Source: Bacteroidales bacterium (GTDB taxonomy: Bacteria; Bacteroidota; Bacteroidia; Bacteroidales; UBA932). Taken from it: DNA of 33,608 nt. Below, piece after piece: positions 17,520 through 25,255 of the stretch (the first letter of the stretch is position 1; the number at the start of each line of letters is the position of its first letter). The DNA is taken from the NCBI GenBank assembly GCA_017548505.1, contig JAFYZX010000035.1:1-33608 (forward strand), read 5' to 3'. The notes beneath the pieces were generated by a model. It was not told the origin of the DNA. It worked only from the letters and a program-made list of their open reading frames with translations, and did no database searches. The position numbers were made by a program, and so were the translations under genes.

Positions 17520-18684
17520 ACATCGGGCTAGCCAGAGCGGTAACGTCCGCCTTGGTGATAGGATTCCCTCCCAAAATCATAAGACGCTCAACGACGTTCC
17601 TGAGTTCACGTATGTTTCCGGTCCAGGAATGCTTCTTGAGTTCTTCCAGGGCATCCTTGTTGATACCGCGCTTGCCCATGCCGCTTTCCCTGGAAATCTC
17701 GTCTATGAAATGCTCCACCAGAAGAGGAATGTCTTCCTTCCTCTCGGAAAGGGCCGGAACCCTGATAACGATTACGCTCAGGCGGTGGTAAAGGTCCTCG
17801 CGGAAAGTTCCCTTCTGGATTTCCTCCGGAATATTCTTGTTGGTTGCGGCAACAACCCTCACGTTTACGTTGATGTCCTTGTCGGATCCCACTCTGGTAA
17901 GCTTGTTTTCCTGGAGCACCCTCAGAACCTTTGCCTGTGCTGAAAGGCTCATGTCTCCGATCTCGTCCAGGAAGAGGGTTCCTCCGTCCGCCTGCTCGAA
18001 CTTTCCCTTGTGCTGCTTGATCGCGGAGGTAAAGCTTCCCTTCTCGTGGCCGAAGAGTTCGCTCTCTATCAATTCGCTCGGGATTGCGGCGCAGTTAACC
18101 TCGATGAAAGGCATCTTGGCCCTCGGGCTCTTCTCGTGCAGCCATCTGGCCACCAGCTCCTTGCCCGTTCCGTTGGATCCTGTGACAAGCACCCTGGCGT
18201 CTGTCGGGGCAACGCGGTCTATCATATCCTTGACCTGCATTATGGCCTTGGACTGGCCCACTATTTCCTGGATGGAAGAGGATGCTGCAACCTTCTTCTT
18301 GAGAGTCTTGTTCTCCGCCACAACTTCCTTGTGGTCGGAAGCGTTCTTTACGGTAATCAGCACCCTGTTCAGATCCAGCGGCTTGGACACGAAATCGTAT
18401 GCTCCGCTCTTTATGCACTTGACTGCAGTGTCTATATCTCCATGGCCGGAAATCATCACGATGGCACTCTCCACTCCCTCGCTAACCATCTTCTCCAGAG
18501 TCTCCATCCCGTCCATTACCGGCATCTTTATATCGCAGAATATCACGTCATAGCGATCCGAGGTGGCTTTCTCCAGGCCCTCCTTTCCATTCTCGGCCAA
18601 GGCCACTTCGTAACCCTCGTCCTCAAGGATATCCTTAAGGGCAAGGCGGATGCTTTTTTCGTCGTCGATGATAAGTATCTTCAT
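17512..18684 (-). CDS. Sigma-54-type response regulator without DNA-binding domain
   Basis: A receiver plus AAA+ activator of 390 residues. The ATG at 18684 is chosen over a TTG two codons earlier. Receiver: acidic pair DD, phosphoacceptor Asp51 (FCDIKMPVMDG) and the Lys of VSKP. AAA+: Walker A GSNGTGKE (169-176), Walker B GTLFLDEIGD (235-244), FREDLYHRL, and the sensor segment WTGNIRELRN. The sigma-54 contact loop reads GSFTSA instead of GAFTGA. The protein stops soon after the AAA+ lid (DVTALASPMFR); the usual Fis-type helix-turn-helix of roughly 50-70 residues is absent and no remnant follows, because the next bases code for the opposite-strand gene. It follows cmk by 9 bases. The large kinase at 12886 is the likely partner. 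Confidence 0.92.
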   Translation of the reverse strand: MKILIIDDEKSIRLALKDILEDEGYEVALAENGKEGLEKATSDRYDVIFCDIKMPVMDGMETLEKMVSEGVESAIVMISGHGDIDTAVKCIKSGAYDFVSKPLDLNRVLITVKNASDHKEVVAENKTLKKKVAASSSIQEIVGQSKAIMQVKDMIDRVAPTDARVLVTGSNGTGKELVARWLHEKSPRAKMPFIEVNCAAIPSELIESELFGHEKGSFTSAIKQHKGKFEQADGGTLFLDEIGDMSLSAQAKVLRVLQENKLTRVGSDKDINVNVRVVAATNKNIPEEIQKGTFREDLYHRLSVIVIRVPALSERKEDIPLLVEHFIDEISRESGMGKRGINKDALEELKKHSWTGNIRELRNVVERLMILGGNPITKADVTALASPMFR

Positions 18685-18693
18685 ATCCAATAT

Positions 18694-19416
18694 TTAAATC
18701 TCCTGCTGCCCAAGTTCCACCTTCAGGTTGAAATTCGGAAGCAATATGGTGTTAAGCCACTCTATCTCGTCTTCCAGACTCATGCTGCTGTTATCCAGTT
18801 CAATGGCGTCCTTGGCCTTGGTAAGCGGATCCTTCTCCCTGTGGGAATCTATGTAATCCCTCTTCTTGAGGTTTTCCAGCACGCTTTCAAAGGTATCCTT
18901 CTCACCCTTTGCCTGGAGTTCCTTGAAGCGGCGCATGGCTCTTACCTGCTCGCTGGCCGTCATGAAAATCTTGATTTCAGCATTCGGGAACACGGCCGTT
19001 CCTATGTCCCTGCCGTCCATTACCAGGCCCTTGTCCTGTCCCATGCGCCTGAGCATAACGTTCACGAAATCCCTGACAAATGGAATCTCGGCGATCGGGC
19101 TCACGTGGGAAGAGACGGTTGACTGGCGGATGTACTTTTCTATGTTGGCGCCGTTGAGGAATGTCTGGCTGTCGCCTTTCTTGTTGGTGCGGAAGGTGAT
19201 TTCCACCTTAGGAAGGACTCTCTGCAGGTTTTCCTTGTCTATATTCCCGCGGTCATCTATGAAACCGTTGGTGTAGGCAAAATACGTTACGGCACGGTAA
19301 AGTGCGCCGCTGTCCGCATAAATGTAACCCAGACCTTTAGCCACCAGTTTGGCGAAGGTGCTTTTCCCTGTAGACGAGTAACCGTCTATCGCGATGATGA
19401 TCTTTCCGCTTGCCAT
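18694..19416 (-). CDS. cmk: Cytidylate kinase
   Basis: It phosphorylates CMP and dCMP. The 240 residues carry a P-loop GYSSTGKS (12-19), the YADSGALYRAVTY segment, the nucleotide-binding MDGRDIGTAVFP and the lid with RRFKELQAKG and RDYIDSHREKDPL. It is transcribed with the sigma-54-type regulator downstream and divergently from ispH. Confidence 0.95.
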   Translation of the reverse strand: MASGKIIIAIDGYSSTGKSTFAKLVAKGLGYIYADSGALYRAVTYFAYTNGFIDDRGNIDKENLQRVLPKVEITFRTNKKGDSQTFLNGANIEKYIRQSTVSSHVSPIAEIPFVRDFVNVMLRRMGQDKGLVMDGRDIGTAVFPNAEIKIFMTASEQVRAMRRFKELQAKGEKDTFESVLENLKKRDYIDSHREKDPLTKAKDAIELDNSSMSLEDEIEWLNTILLPNFNLKVELGQQEI

Positions 19417-19436
19417 AGAACTCTCATTTAATTTTA

Positions 19437-19459
19437 CAAATTTAAGAATCTGTTTTCAA
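19437..19459 (-). promoter_or_regulatory. cmk promoter (-7 TAAATTTG, minus strand)
   Basis: TAAATTTG on the minus strand at 19444-19437, predicted start near 19432, about 16 bases before cmk. TTG lies 12 bases upstream of the box (19459-19457). Only 23 bases separate this box from the oppositely facing ispH box. Confidence 0.6.
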
Positions 19460-19467
19460 TTAACGAT

Positions 19468-19475
19468 TATCTTTG
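19468..19475 (+). promoter_or_regulatory. ispH promoter -7 box TATCTTTG
   Basis: TATCTTTG ends 10 bases before the ispH ATG, so the mRNA would start near 19480 with a leader of about 6 bases. No clear -33 TTG. Confidence 0.55.
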
Positions 19476-19485
19476 TGTGCAAGAT

Positions 19486-20388
19486 ATGAAGGTCAACGTA
19501 GAAATAGACAAGGATTCCGGTTTCTGCAACGGAGTGGTAAGGGCAGTGCGCACCGCTGAGGAAAACCTCGCGGGAAAGCGGGAACTTTACACCCTTGGAG
19601 CCATCGTGCACAACAATTCCGAGCTGGACCGCCTGGAAAAGAAGGGCCTGAAGGTCATAGACAAGGAGCAGATGGGCCGTCTTAGCGATACCACCGTCTT
19701 GATCCGAGCCCACGGGGAGCCGCCTTCCACCTACGCCCTTGCAAAGGAAAGGAACATCAGGCTCATCGACTGCACCTGCCCGGTTGTGCTGCAGCTGCAG
19801 AAGAAGATTGCCGATACCGGAGGCCAGATAGTGATCTTCGGAAAGATTGGCCATGCGGAGGTGAACGGCTTGGTTGGAAGGGCGGAGGGAAGAGCCATTG
19901 TCGTGGAAAATATAGACCAGATAGACAAGGTGGACTTCTCAAAGCCTGTCAATATTTTCTCACAGACCACCAAGGACCCTGTGGAATACGCCCAGGTCTG
20001 CGACAAGATCCGGGAGAAGATGCAGGACAAGTCAGCCCTTACCGTCCACGACACCATCTGCCGCCAGGTGGCCCAGAGGCACGCCCGCCTGAGCGCCTTC
20101 GCACAAAGCCACAACGTCATAATCTTTGTGAGCGGAAAAGAGTCCTCCAACGGCAAGGTCCTCTACGAGCTTTGCAAGAAGCACAACCCAAGATCTTACA
20201 ATATCCAGTCGCTGAGCCAGATAGACAAATCCTGGTTTAAAAGTGGCGACAATATCGGAGTCTGCGGAGCCACCTCCACCCCGAAATGGCAGCTTACTTC
20301 CACGGCCAGATTTTTAAAAATAAGGCTAAAAAACTATATTTGCGGCAAATTTTACAGTATTTTATATGGCAACTACAGCAGATTTTAA
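19486..20388 (+). CDS. ispH: 4-hydroxy-3-methylbut-2-enyl diphosphate reductase IspH (LytB)
   Basis: The iron-sulfur enzyme of the last step of the MEP isoprenoid pathway. The ATG at 19486 starts MKVNVEIDKDSGFCNG; a GTG three codons earlier lies directly against the -7 box. The three cluster cysteines are visible in SGFCNGV (Cys14), IDCTCP and GVCGATSTPKW, with the active-site GHAEVNG. It has 300 residues. The usual end comes shortly after STPKW; here the frame runs on for about 25 residues, through the efp -7 box and 23 bases into efp. That tail is probably functionless. Confidence 0.93.
   Translation: MKVNVEIDKDSGFCNGVVRAVRTAEENLAGKRELYTLGAIVHNNSELDRLEKKGLKVIDKEQMGRLSDTTVLIRAHGEPPSTYALAKERNIRLIDCTCPVVLQLQKKIADTGGQIVIFGKIGHAEVNGLVGRAEGRAIVVENIDQIDKVDFSKPVNIFSQTTKDPVEYAQVCDKIREKMQDKSALTVHDTICRQVAQRHARLSAFAQSHNVIIFVSGKESSNGKVLYELCKKHNPRSYNIQSLSQIDKSWFKSGDNIGVCGATSTPKWQLTSTARFLKIRLKNYICGKFYSILYGNYSRF
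20335..20342 (+). promoter_or_regulatory. efp promoter -7 box TATATTTG, inside the ispH tail
   Basis: TATATTTG lies within the 3' end of the ispH frame, with a predicted start near 20347 and a leader of about 19 bases to the efp ATG. Confidence 0.55.
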
Positions 20389-20935
20389 GAACGGAATTTT
20401 CTTCCTTTTCAACGAGCATCCTTGCCAGCTGGTTTATTTCCAGCATGTTAAGCCAGGCAAAGGAAACACTATCGTAAGAACGAAATTCAAGGACCTCCAG
20501 ACCGGAAAACTTCTGGAGCACACATACGGAGCGGGAGAGAGAATAGACCTCGTGTCTGTAGAAAGGAGGCCTTACCAGTACCTCTATGCAGACGAGACTG
20601 GCTATAACTTCATGCACCGCGAGACCTACGAGCAGGTTCACCTGGACAAGGACTTTGTAGAGAACGCAGACCTTATGAAGGAAGGCCAGAACGTGGAGAT
20701 GATGGTATGGGCGGACAATGAGGAAATCCTCACCTGCGAACTCCCTTCATTCGTTGAGCTCGAGGTTACCTACACCGAGCCTGCAGTAAAGGGCAACACC
20801 GCTTCCACCAACGCTCTCAAGGAGGCTACTCTTGAGACCGGCGCCAAGATCATGGTTCCGCTTTTCATCCAGAACGGAGAAAAGATCAGCGTTAAAGTTG
20901 AGGACCGTACCTACGGAGAAAGGGTAAAGGGCTAA
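20366..20935 (+). CDS. efp: Translation elongation factor P
   Basis: It relieves ribosome stalling at polyproline. The 189 residues are full length with the three beta-barrel domains: N-terminal KOW-like domain with the tip loop HVKPGKGNT, an OB domain, and the C-terminal OB domain ending in the family signature (GAKIMVPLFIQNGEKISVKVEDRTYGERV). Lys32 in the tip loop matches the position modified in E. coli (Lys34). It has its own promoter and overlaps the end of ispH by 23 bases. Confidence 0.96.
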   Translation: MATTADFKNGIFFLFNEHPCQLVYFQHVKPGKGNTIVRTKFKDLQTGKLLEHTYGAGERIDLVSVERRPYQYLYADETGYNFMHRETYEQVHLDKDFVENADLMKEGQNVEMMVWADNEEILTCELPSFVELEVTYTEPAVKGNTASTNALKEATLETGAKIMVPLFIQNGEKISVKVEDRTYGERVKG

Positions 20936-20963
20936 AAGCAGTCTGAACCTTTACGGATTTGAT

Positions 20964-20992
20964 AAAAGCGAGTGAGAAATTCACTCGCTTTT
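20964..20992 (+). terminator. Terminator after efp
   Basis: Perfect 12-bp stem AAAAGCGAGTGA / TCACTCGCTTTT around GAAAT. The T-rich arm runs straight into the next promoter box at 20995. Confidence 0.9.
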
Positions 20993-20994
20993 AT

Positions 20995-21002
20995 TATATT
21001 TG
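20995..21002 (+). promoter_or_regulatory. -7 box TATATTTG for the transglutaminase-like operon
   Basis: It starts two bases after the terminator stem; the predicted start near 21007 leaves a 30-base leader. The position where a -33 element would sit is occupied by the terminator hairpin. Confidence 0.5.
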
Positions 21003-21036
21003 TTAGTGCTGAACTGAAATCTTAAAAACCTATTAT

Positions 21037-22758
21037 ATGAAAACTATCTGCAAACTGCTGTTGTCAGCCGCCGCCATCTCTGCGGCATTTCTCGTAACTT
21101 TCTGCACTTCAAACGCTCCGAAGATGTCTCCGAAACTCGACGAGGCAACTCTGGACAACCTTATAGAAGACGGACAGTTCAACAAGGCAAACAAAATCCT
21201 TTCTGAAGCCCTTCTGTGCGACTCCCTTTCAGAAGCCGACAGATATCTTATCAACTTCGAGAAAGACAAGATGCAGAGAATACTCTCCGATTTCAGCAAG
21301 GGGGAGGCTGAGGTTCTGGAATACATCAAGAAATACATCCCTAATGTAACGGAGGCCCAGATGGAACTCTGGAGGCAGACCGGAGCCCTGGAATGCAAGA
21401 CTATAGACGGGGTAAGGCGCTATTTCCGCAAGGGCCCTGGCAATCTCTTCCTGGTTGATCCCGTATGCGTTGCCGCCCGTGAAGCCATTGACGGCCCTGA
21501 AACCGGAACGACCGGAGATTTCCTCAAGGATTATCTTCCAAAAGTCATCTCCGACGCCTGCTTCCAGCAGGTATGGGGCAAGGATGTAAGGGCAAGCTCA
21601 TACGTGGATCCTGTAAAGATGACCGTTCACGTGCTTATGAGAGTGATGCCGGACGCAGTTCCTGCCGGAGAAGTTGTAAGGATGTGGCTTCCATACCCTA
21701 AGGAGAAGGAAAGACAGAAAGACATAGAACTCAAGAGAGTGTTCATAGGATACAATTCCAACTACAAGGACCTGGAACTCCCGGAAGCAAGGCCGGTTAT
21801 AAAGTTCAGGGGCCTTAACACCAAGGTTAGCAAGAAGGAAAGCCTGGGATACGCTTGCGCTGCAACAGACGGAACCCTTGCCACCACCTTCTCCGAGGAC
21901 GGATCCCAGCTGCTCGGCGCAGAGGGCGCATATCGCGGAAACGGCTACATAATATCCAGCCCAGACGCAGCCAGAAGAAGCCTTTACGTGGAGATGGTCT
22001 CCAACGGAAAGGATACCCTCAAGGTTGGATATGACCTCAGCTACACCTCTTACAACCAGTACTTTGCAAACCTGGAAGAGCAGATCAAGCCATACGACAC
22101 CACATCGCTGATCTACAAGACCTACACTGCAGAAAGGGAAAGGCACATTGTATTCACGGACAAGATCAAGACCCTGGCAGACAGCCTGGTTGGCGGAGCT
22201 ACCGAGCCTTACGAGAAGGTAAAGAGAATATGGTGCTGGATTACCGAGAACATACCTTGGGCCGGTGCAAGAGACTACTCCACTATTCCTAATATCCCTA
22301 TGTACGTCCTTAAGAACGGGCACGGAGATTGCGGACAGGTATCTTTGCTGTTCATGACAATGGCTCGCTACAAGGGCATTCCGGCACGCTGGCAGAGCGG
22401 ATGGATGGTTCATCCGGGCCACGTGAACCTGCACGACTGGGCAGAGGTTTACTACGAGGGCGTAGGCTGGGTTCCTGTGGACCAGAGCTTCGGCTACAGT
22501 GGAGGAGACCGCGACAAGGCAGACACAACTTCTGTCCTGACGGATGACCAGCAGATGCTCAAGTTCTTCTTCAGCCGCGGACTGGATGCCTACCGCTTCA
22601 TTGTCAACGACGAATACGGCCTCTGGGCACCGCTCTACCCTGCCAAGATCTACCCTCACTACGACGAGGTTGACTTCCAGATGGGAGAGGCCGAGTGGAG
22701 AGGCGGAAACATCCTCAACGGAGGCTGGAAGTGCTGGATGGATGTAGATTACAACTAG
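21037..22758 (+). CDS. Transglutaminase-like domain lipoprotein
   Basis: A 573-residue envelope protein. The N-terminus is hydrophobic with a weak lipobox VTFC (Cys23). Residues 30-210 are mostly helical and unrecognised; the C-terminal half has a transglutaminase/papain-like fold with an intact triad: Cys432 (GHGDCGQVS), His466 (NLHDWAEVYY) and Asp482 (VPVDQSFG). Members of this superfamily act as peptidases or cross-linking enzymes; the substrate cannot be read. The segment around 265-305 is glycine- and alanine-rich and unlike its surroundings but remains in frame. It leads a plus-strand operon that continues with two paralogous secreted proteins. Confidence 0.88.
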   Translation: MKTICKLLLSAAAISAAFLVTFCTSNAPKMSPKLDEATLDNLIEDGQFNKANKILSEALLCDSLSEADRYLINFEKDKMQRILSDFSKGEAEVLEYIKKYIPNVTEAQMELWRQTGALECKTIDGVRRYFRKGPGNLFLVDPVCVAAREAIDGPETGTTGDFLKDYLPKVISDACFQQVWGKDVRASSYVDPVKMTVHVLMRVMPDAVPAGEVVRMWLPYPKEKERQKDIELKRVFIGYNSNYKDLELPEARPVIKFRGLNTKVSKKESLGYACAATDGTLATTFSEDGSQLLGAEGAYRGNGYIISSPDAARRSLYVEMVSNGKDTLKVGYDLSYTSYNQYFANLEEQIKPYDTTSLIYKTYTAERERHIVFTDKIKTLADSLVGGATEPYEKVKRIWCWITENIPWAGARDYSTIPNIPMYVLKNGHGDCGQVSLLFMTMARYKGIPARWQSGWMVHPGHVNLHDWAEVYYEGVGWVPVDQSFGYSGGDRDKADTTSVLTDDQQMLKFFFSRGLDAYRFIVNDEYGLWAPLYPAKIYPHYDEVDFQMGEAEWRGGNILNGGWKCWMDVDYN

Positions 22759-22785
22759 TTGGAAACAATTTAAAAACATAGAAAC

Positions 22786-23373
22786 ATGAAAAGCAGAATC
22801 TTAACCCTCGCCCTTCTGGCGATGATGCTCTTGCCTGCAGCAGCAGATGCACAGAACACCAAAGAAAAGCAGCTGGCAACAATCCGCGAGGAATACGCCG
22901 GTGCAATGAAGATGCTGGAGATGAGGTCAGACCCCGAATATCCCGCAAAGGACAAGATTGTCATAACCTCAGATGAAATGTGGCCGGGCAGCGGACAGCA
23001 CAATGGAAAAATGGAGATTTTCTTCGGCCTGGATCTCAGCGAAGAAGAATCCGAAATCCAGAGATTCCCGAGATTCGCCCGCTACTCCTACAATATCGGC
23101 AGCCAGAAATACTACTACGAAATCCTCTGGTATGACCCGGATGACGGTAATCCAGAGCATTGCCAGCCGATTTTCTTCCACTCCAAGAATACGGACTACC
23201 ACGACAAGACCGTGGAATGCCGCCACTATTTCTGGGACGGGAAACTGCTCAAGACTCTTATAAACAACACCCAGCAGGCTGACGAAGACTACATCCCAAG
23301 TCCGGAAGAGGCTCTCTCCAGGGCAAAGATGATTTTCCAGATAGCCACGATGAATAACCTCTGGAACTATTGA
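22786..23373 (+). CDS. Secreted protein of unknown function, paralogue A
   Basis: A 195-residue protein with a clear signal peptide (ending PAAADAQ, about residue 23). The mature part is rich in Tyr, Asp and Glu. It aligns along its length with the next gene: xIAxIRxDYAxAxxMI-like start, EMWxxSGxH, KxEIFF/KTEIFY, xYYxE, DPxxGNPE, a YxW/F-DGKLL/NGKLIR segment and IPxPEEALS/IPNPEGVYK. I recognise no family. It is 27 bases after the transglutaminase-like gene. Confidence 0.75.
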   Translation: MKSRILTLALLAMMLLPAAADAQNTKEKQLATIREEYAGAMKMLEMRSDPEYPAKDKIVITSDEMWPGSGQHNGKMEIFFGLDLSEEESEIQRFPRFARYSYNIGSQKYYYEILWYDPDDGNPEHCQPIFFHSKNTDYHDKTVECRHYFWDGKLLKTLINNTQQADEDYIPSPEEALSRAKMIFQIATMNNLWNY

Positions 23374-23375
23374 TC

Positions 23376-23942
23376 ATGAAAAAGGCATTGCTGGCCATCC
23401 TCGCCGCGCTGATTCTAGCCCCGGCGGGACTCAAGGCCCAGAAGACAGATCAGGCAATAGCCAAAATCCGTAAGGATTACGCTAGTGCAAATGAAATGAT
23501 CAAGGCGGTCGGAGACTACTACGACGATGCTTTCATCAACAGCACTACTTTGGATATCAAGGAGATGTGGTTTCCGTCCGGGCCTCACGCGTGTAAAACT
23601 GAAATCTTCTACATCCTGGGCACAAGTGAAGAGTGGTCCTTTGACAGAAATGTCTTCTTTGTCCGCAGCAAATGGAATATCGCCCCGAGAGAATACTACT
23701 GCGAATTCCTCTTTGACCCGAAGACCGGCAATCCGGAGTTTTACTTCTACAGGGTAATGGGATACGACGGCAAAACGTATGAATACCGGTATTACTGGGA
23801 AAACGGAAAACTGATAAGGAGCATCTGCCCGCCAAACCCTGGCGATGACATACTTCTGGACAGCGATATTCCAAATCCTGAAGGAGTGTACAAAAAAGCC
23901 CTTTCATACAAAAACAGTGCAGAGGCTCTAAGCAATTATTAG
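23376..23942 (+). CDS. Secreted protein of unknown function, paralogue B
   Basis: It has 188 residues from the ATG at 23376; a TTG two codons earlier overlaps the previous stop and is less likely. A signal peptide ends near GLKAQ. It is homologous to the preceding gene with the same order of motifs, though the two have diverged widely, so the duplication is old. It is 2 bases after paralogue A and 18 bases before the zinc-ribbon protein. Function unknown. Confidence 0.75.
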   Translation: MKKALLAILAALILAPAGLKAQKTDQAIAKIRKDYASANEMIKAVGDYYDDAFINSTTLDIKEMWFPSGPHACKTEIFYILGTSEEWSFDRNVFFVRSKWNIAPREYYCEFLFDPKTGNPEFYFYRVMGYDGKTYEYRYYWENGKLIRSICPPNPGDDILLDSDIPNPEGVYKKALSYKNSAEALSNY

Positions 23943-23960
23943 ACAGTTATTATCAACGAT

Positions 23961-24455
23961 ATGGAAGAACTCACAAAGCAATGCCCATTCTGCGGCCAGA
24001 CTATCAACGCCGCGGCAATCAAATGCAAATACTGCGGCAAGTGGCTGGAGAATCCTCAGGAAGCCCAGCCGGAAGGACACACCCAGCAACAGACCCCTCC
24101 TCCGCCGCCTCCACAGCAGAACTGGCAGCAGCAACAGCCTAATTACGCCCAGCAACAGCCTAATTACCAGCAGCCGACACAGCAGACTTATTACGTGGAG
24201 CAGCCGCGCAAGTCAAACGGCCTGGGTGTAGCGGGTTTCATTCTTGCTATTATAGCCTTATTCCTTGGCTGGATTCCGATTGTCGGATGGGTTATCTGGT
24301 TTCTTGGACTGTTGTTCTCATTTATTGGCGTATTCAAGGCACCTAGAGGACTCGCCATTGCCGGTCTAATAATCTCTCTCTTGGCCCTCCTGGTTATTGT
24401 AGGATTAACTGGATGGCTTACGGCCGCATTTAAAGAAGGTCTTGCCGGATTGTAG
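23961..24455 (+). CDS. Zinc-ribbon membrane protein (DUF4190-like)
   Basis: 164 residues. An N-terminal zinc ribbon (CPFC at 8-11 and CKYC at 22-25), a Q/P/N-rich linker (about 40-80, with a repeated QQQPNY unit), then two or three membrane helices in a GLGVAGFILAIIALFLG ... GLAIAGLIISLLALLV pattern typical of DUF4190. It is probably an inner-membrane protein with the ribbon in the cytoplasm; the role is unknown. It is 3 bases before the glycosyltransferase gene. Confidence 0.82.
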   Translation: MEELTKQCPFCGQTINAAAIKCKYCGKWLENPQEAQPEGHTQQQTPPPPPPQQNWQQQQPNYAQQQPNYQQPTQQTYYVEQPRKSNGLGVAGFILAIIALFLGWIPIVGWVIWFLGLLFSFIGVFKAPRGLAIAGLIISLLALLVIVGLTGWLTAAFKEGLAGL

Positions 24456-24458
24456 GAA

Positions 24459-25175
24459 ATGAAACGGGTACACATAATCACTCCTGTAAAGGATTCCATA
24501 GAATCCACGCTGGAAACGATAAAGGCCATCCAGTCTTCCGAGATGGCCTTCCCTCATACCTATACCGTTTACAACGACTTCTCTACAGATGAGAATACTG
24601 CCATACTTGAAAAAGCTTCAAAAGAGTACGGTTTCACCCTGGTAAACCTTAAGGACATTACGGACCATCCGTCGCCGAACTATCTCCTTGTGCTCCAGAC
24701 GGTCCAAAGAGAAGCCCTTGAGAACGAGGCTGGAGTTCTCATTGTGGAAAGCGATGTTACTGTAAAAAAAGACACTCTCCAGGGCCTGGTGGACGGTGCC
24801 CTCCAGAGGCCGGACTGCGCCATTGCCGCCTCCGTAACAGTTGATGACTCGGGAGTGATCAACTACCCGTACAAGCACATGCTCGGAAAAGAGAACCAGG
24901 TAATTGACACAAAGAAACACTGCAGCTTCTGCTGCAGCCTTCTTACCCCGGCCCTTCTGAAAGCCTTTGACTTCAACACCCTGGATCCGGAAAAGAACTG
25001 GTACGACGTAACCATCTCTCATGAAGCCCTGGACCTTGGACTGAAAAACTATGTGTTCACCACATTGCCTGTGATTCACCGCCCTCACCAGAGCCGCCCG
25101 TGGAAGCTTCTGAAGTATAAGAACCCTATCAAATACTACTGGATAAAGTTCACTAAGGGGATGGACAAGATCTAG
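24459..25175 (+). CDS. Glycosyltransferase family 2
   Basis: 238 residues with a GT-A fold: N-terminal nucleotide-binding strand VHIITPVKDSIESTLETI, VYNDFSTDENT, and an acidic metal-binding motif VESDV in place of a classic DxD. The C-terminus has VTISHEALDLGLKNYVFTTLPVIH then a basic tail. No membrane segment is seen. It is the last gene of the operon that starts at 21037. The sugar donor and acceptor cannot be read. Confidence 0.88.
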   Translation: MKRVHIITPVKDSIESTLETIKAIQSSEMAFPHTYTVYNDFSTDENTAILEKASKEYGFTLVNLKDITDHPSPNYLLVLQTVQREALENEAGVLIVESDVTVKKDTLQGLVDGALQRPDCAIAASVTVDDSGVINYPYKHMLGKENQVIDTKKHCSFCCSLLTPALLKAFDFNTLDPEKNWYDVTISHEALDLGLKNYVFTTLPVIHRPHQSRPWKLLKYKNPIKYYWIKFTKGMDKI

Positions 25176-25197
25176 CAGATCAAATCAATACAGCAAA

Positions 25198-25230
25198 AAA
25201 AGAAGGATGGCCGATGACCATCCTTCTTTT
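25198..25230. terminator. Two-way terminator between convergent operons
   Basis: A 13-bp perfect stem AAAAGAAGGATGG / CCATCCTTCTTTT around CCGATGA, with A and T runs on both sides. It ends the plus-strand glycosyltransferase operon and the minus-strand DUF805 gene. Confidence 0.9.
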
Positions 25231-25255
25231 CCTTTTTATTAACTTTTTGGAAATA

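Noticed and set aside
21840-21960. Possible double frameshift in the transglutaminase-like gene (Gly/Ala-rich stretch)
   Set aside because: The frame is continuous, both flanks keep family-like sequence, and no alternative frame gives a better match that I can see.
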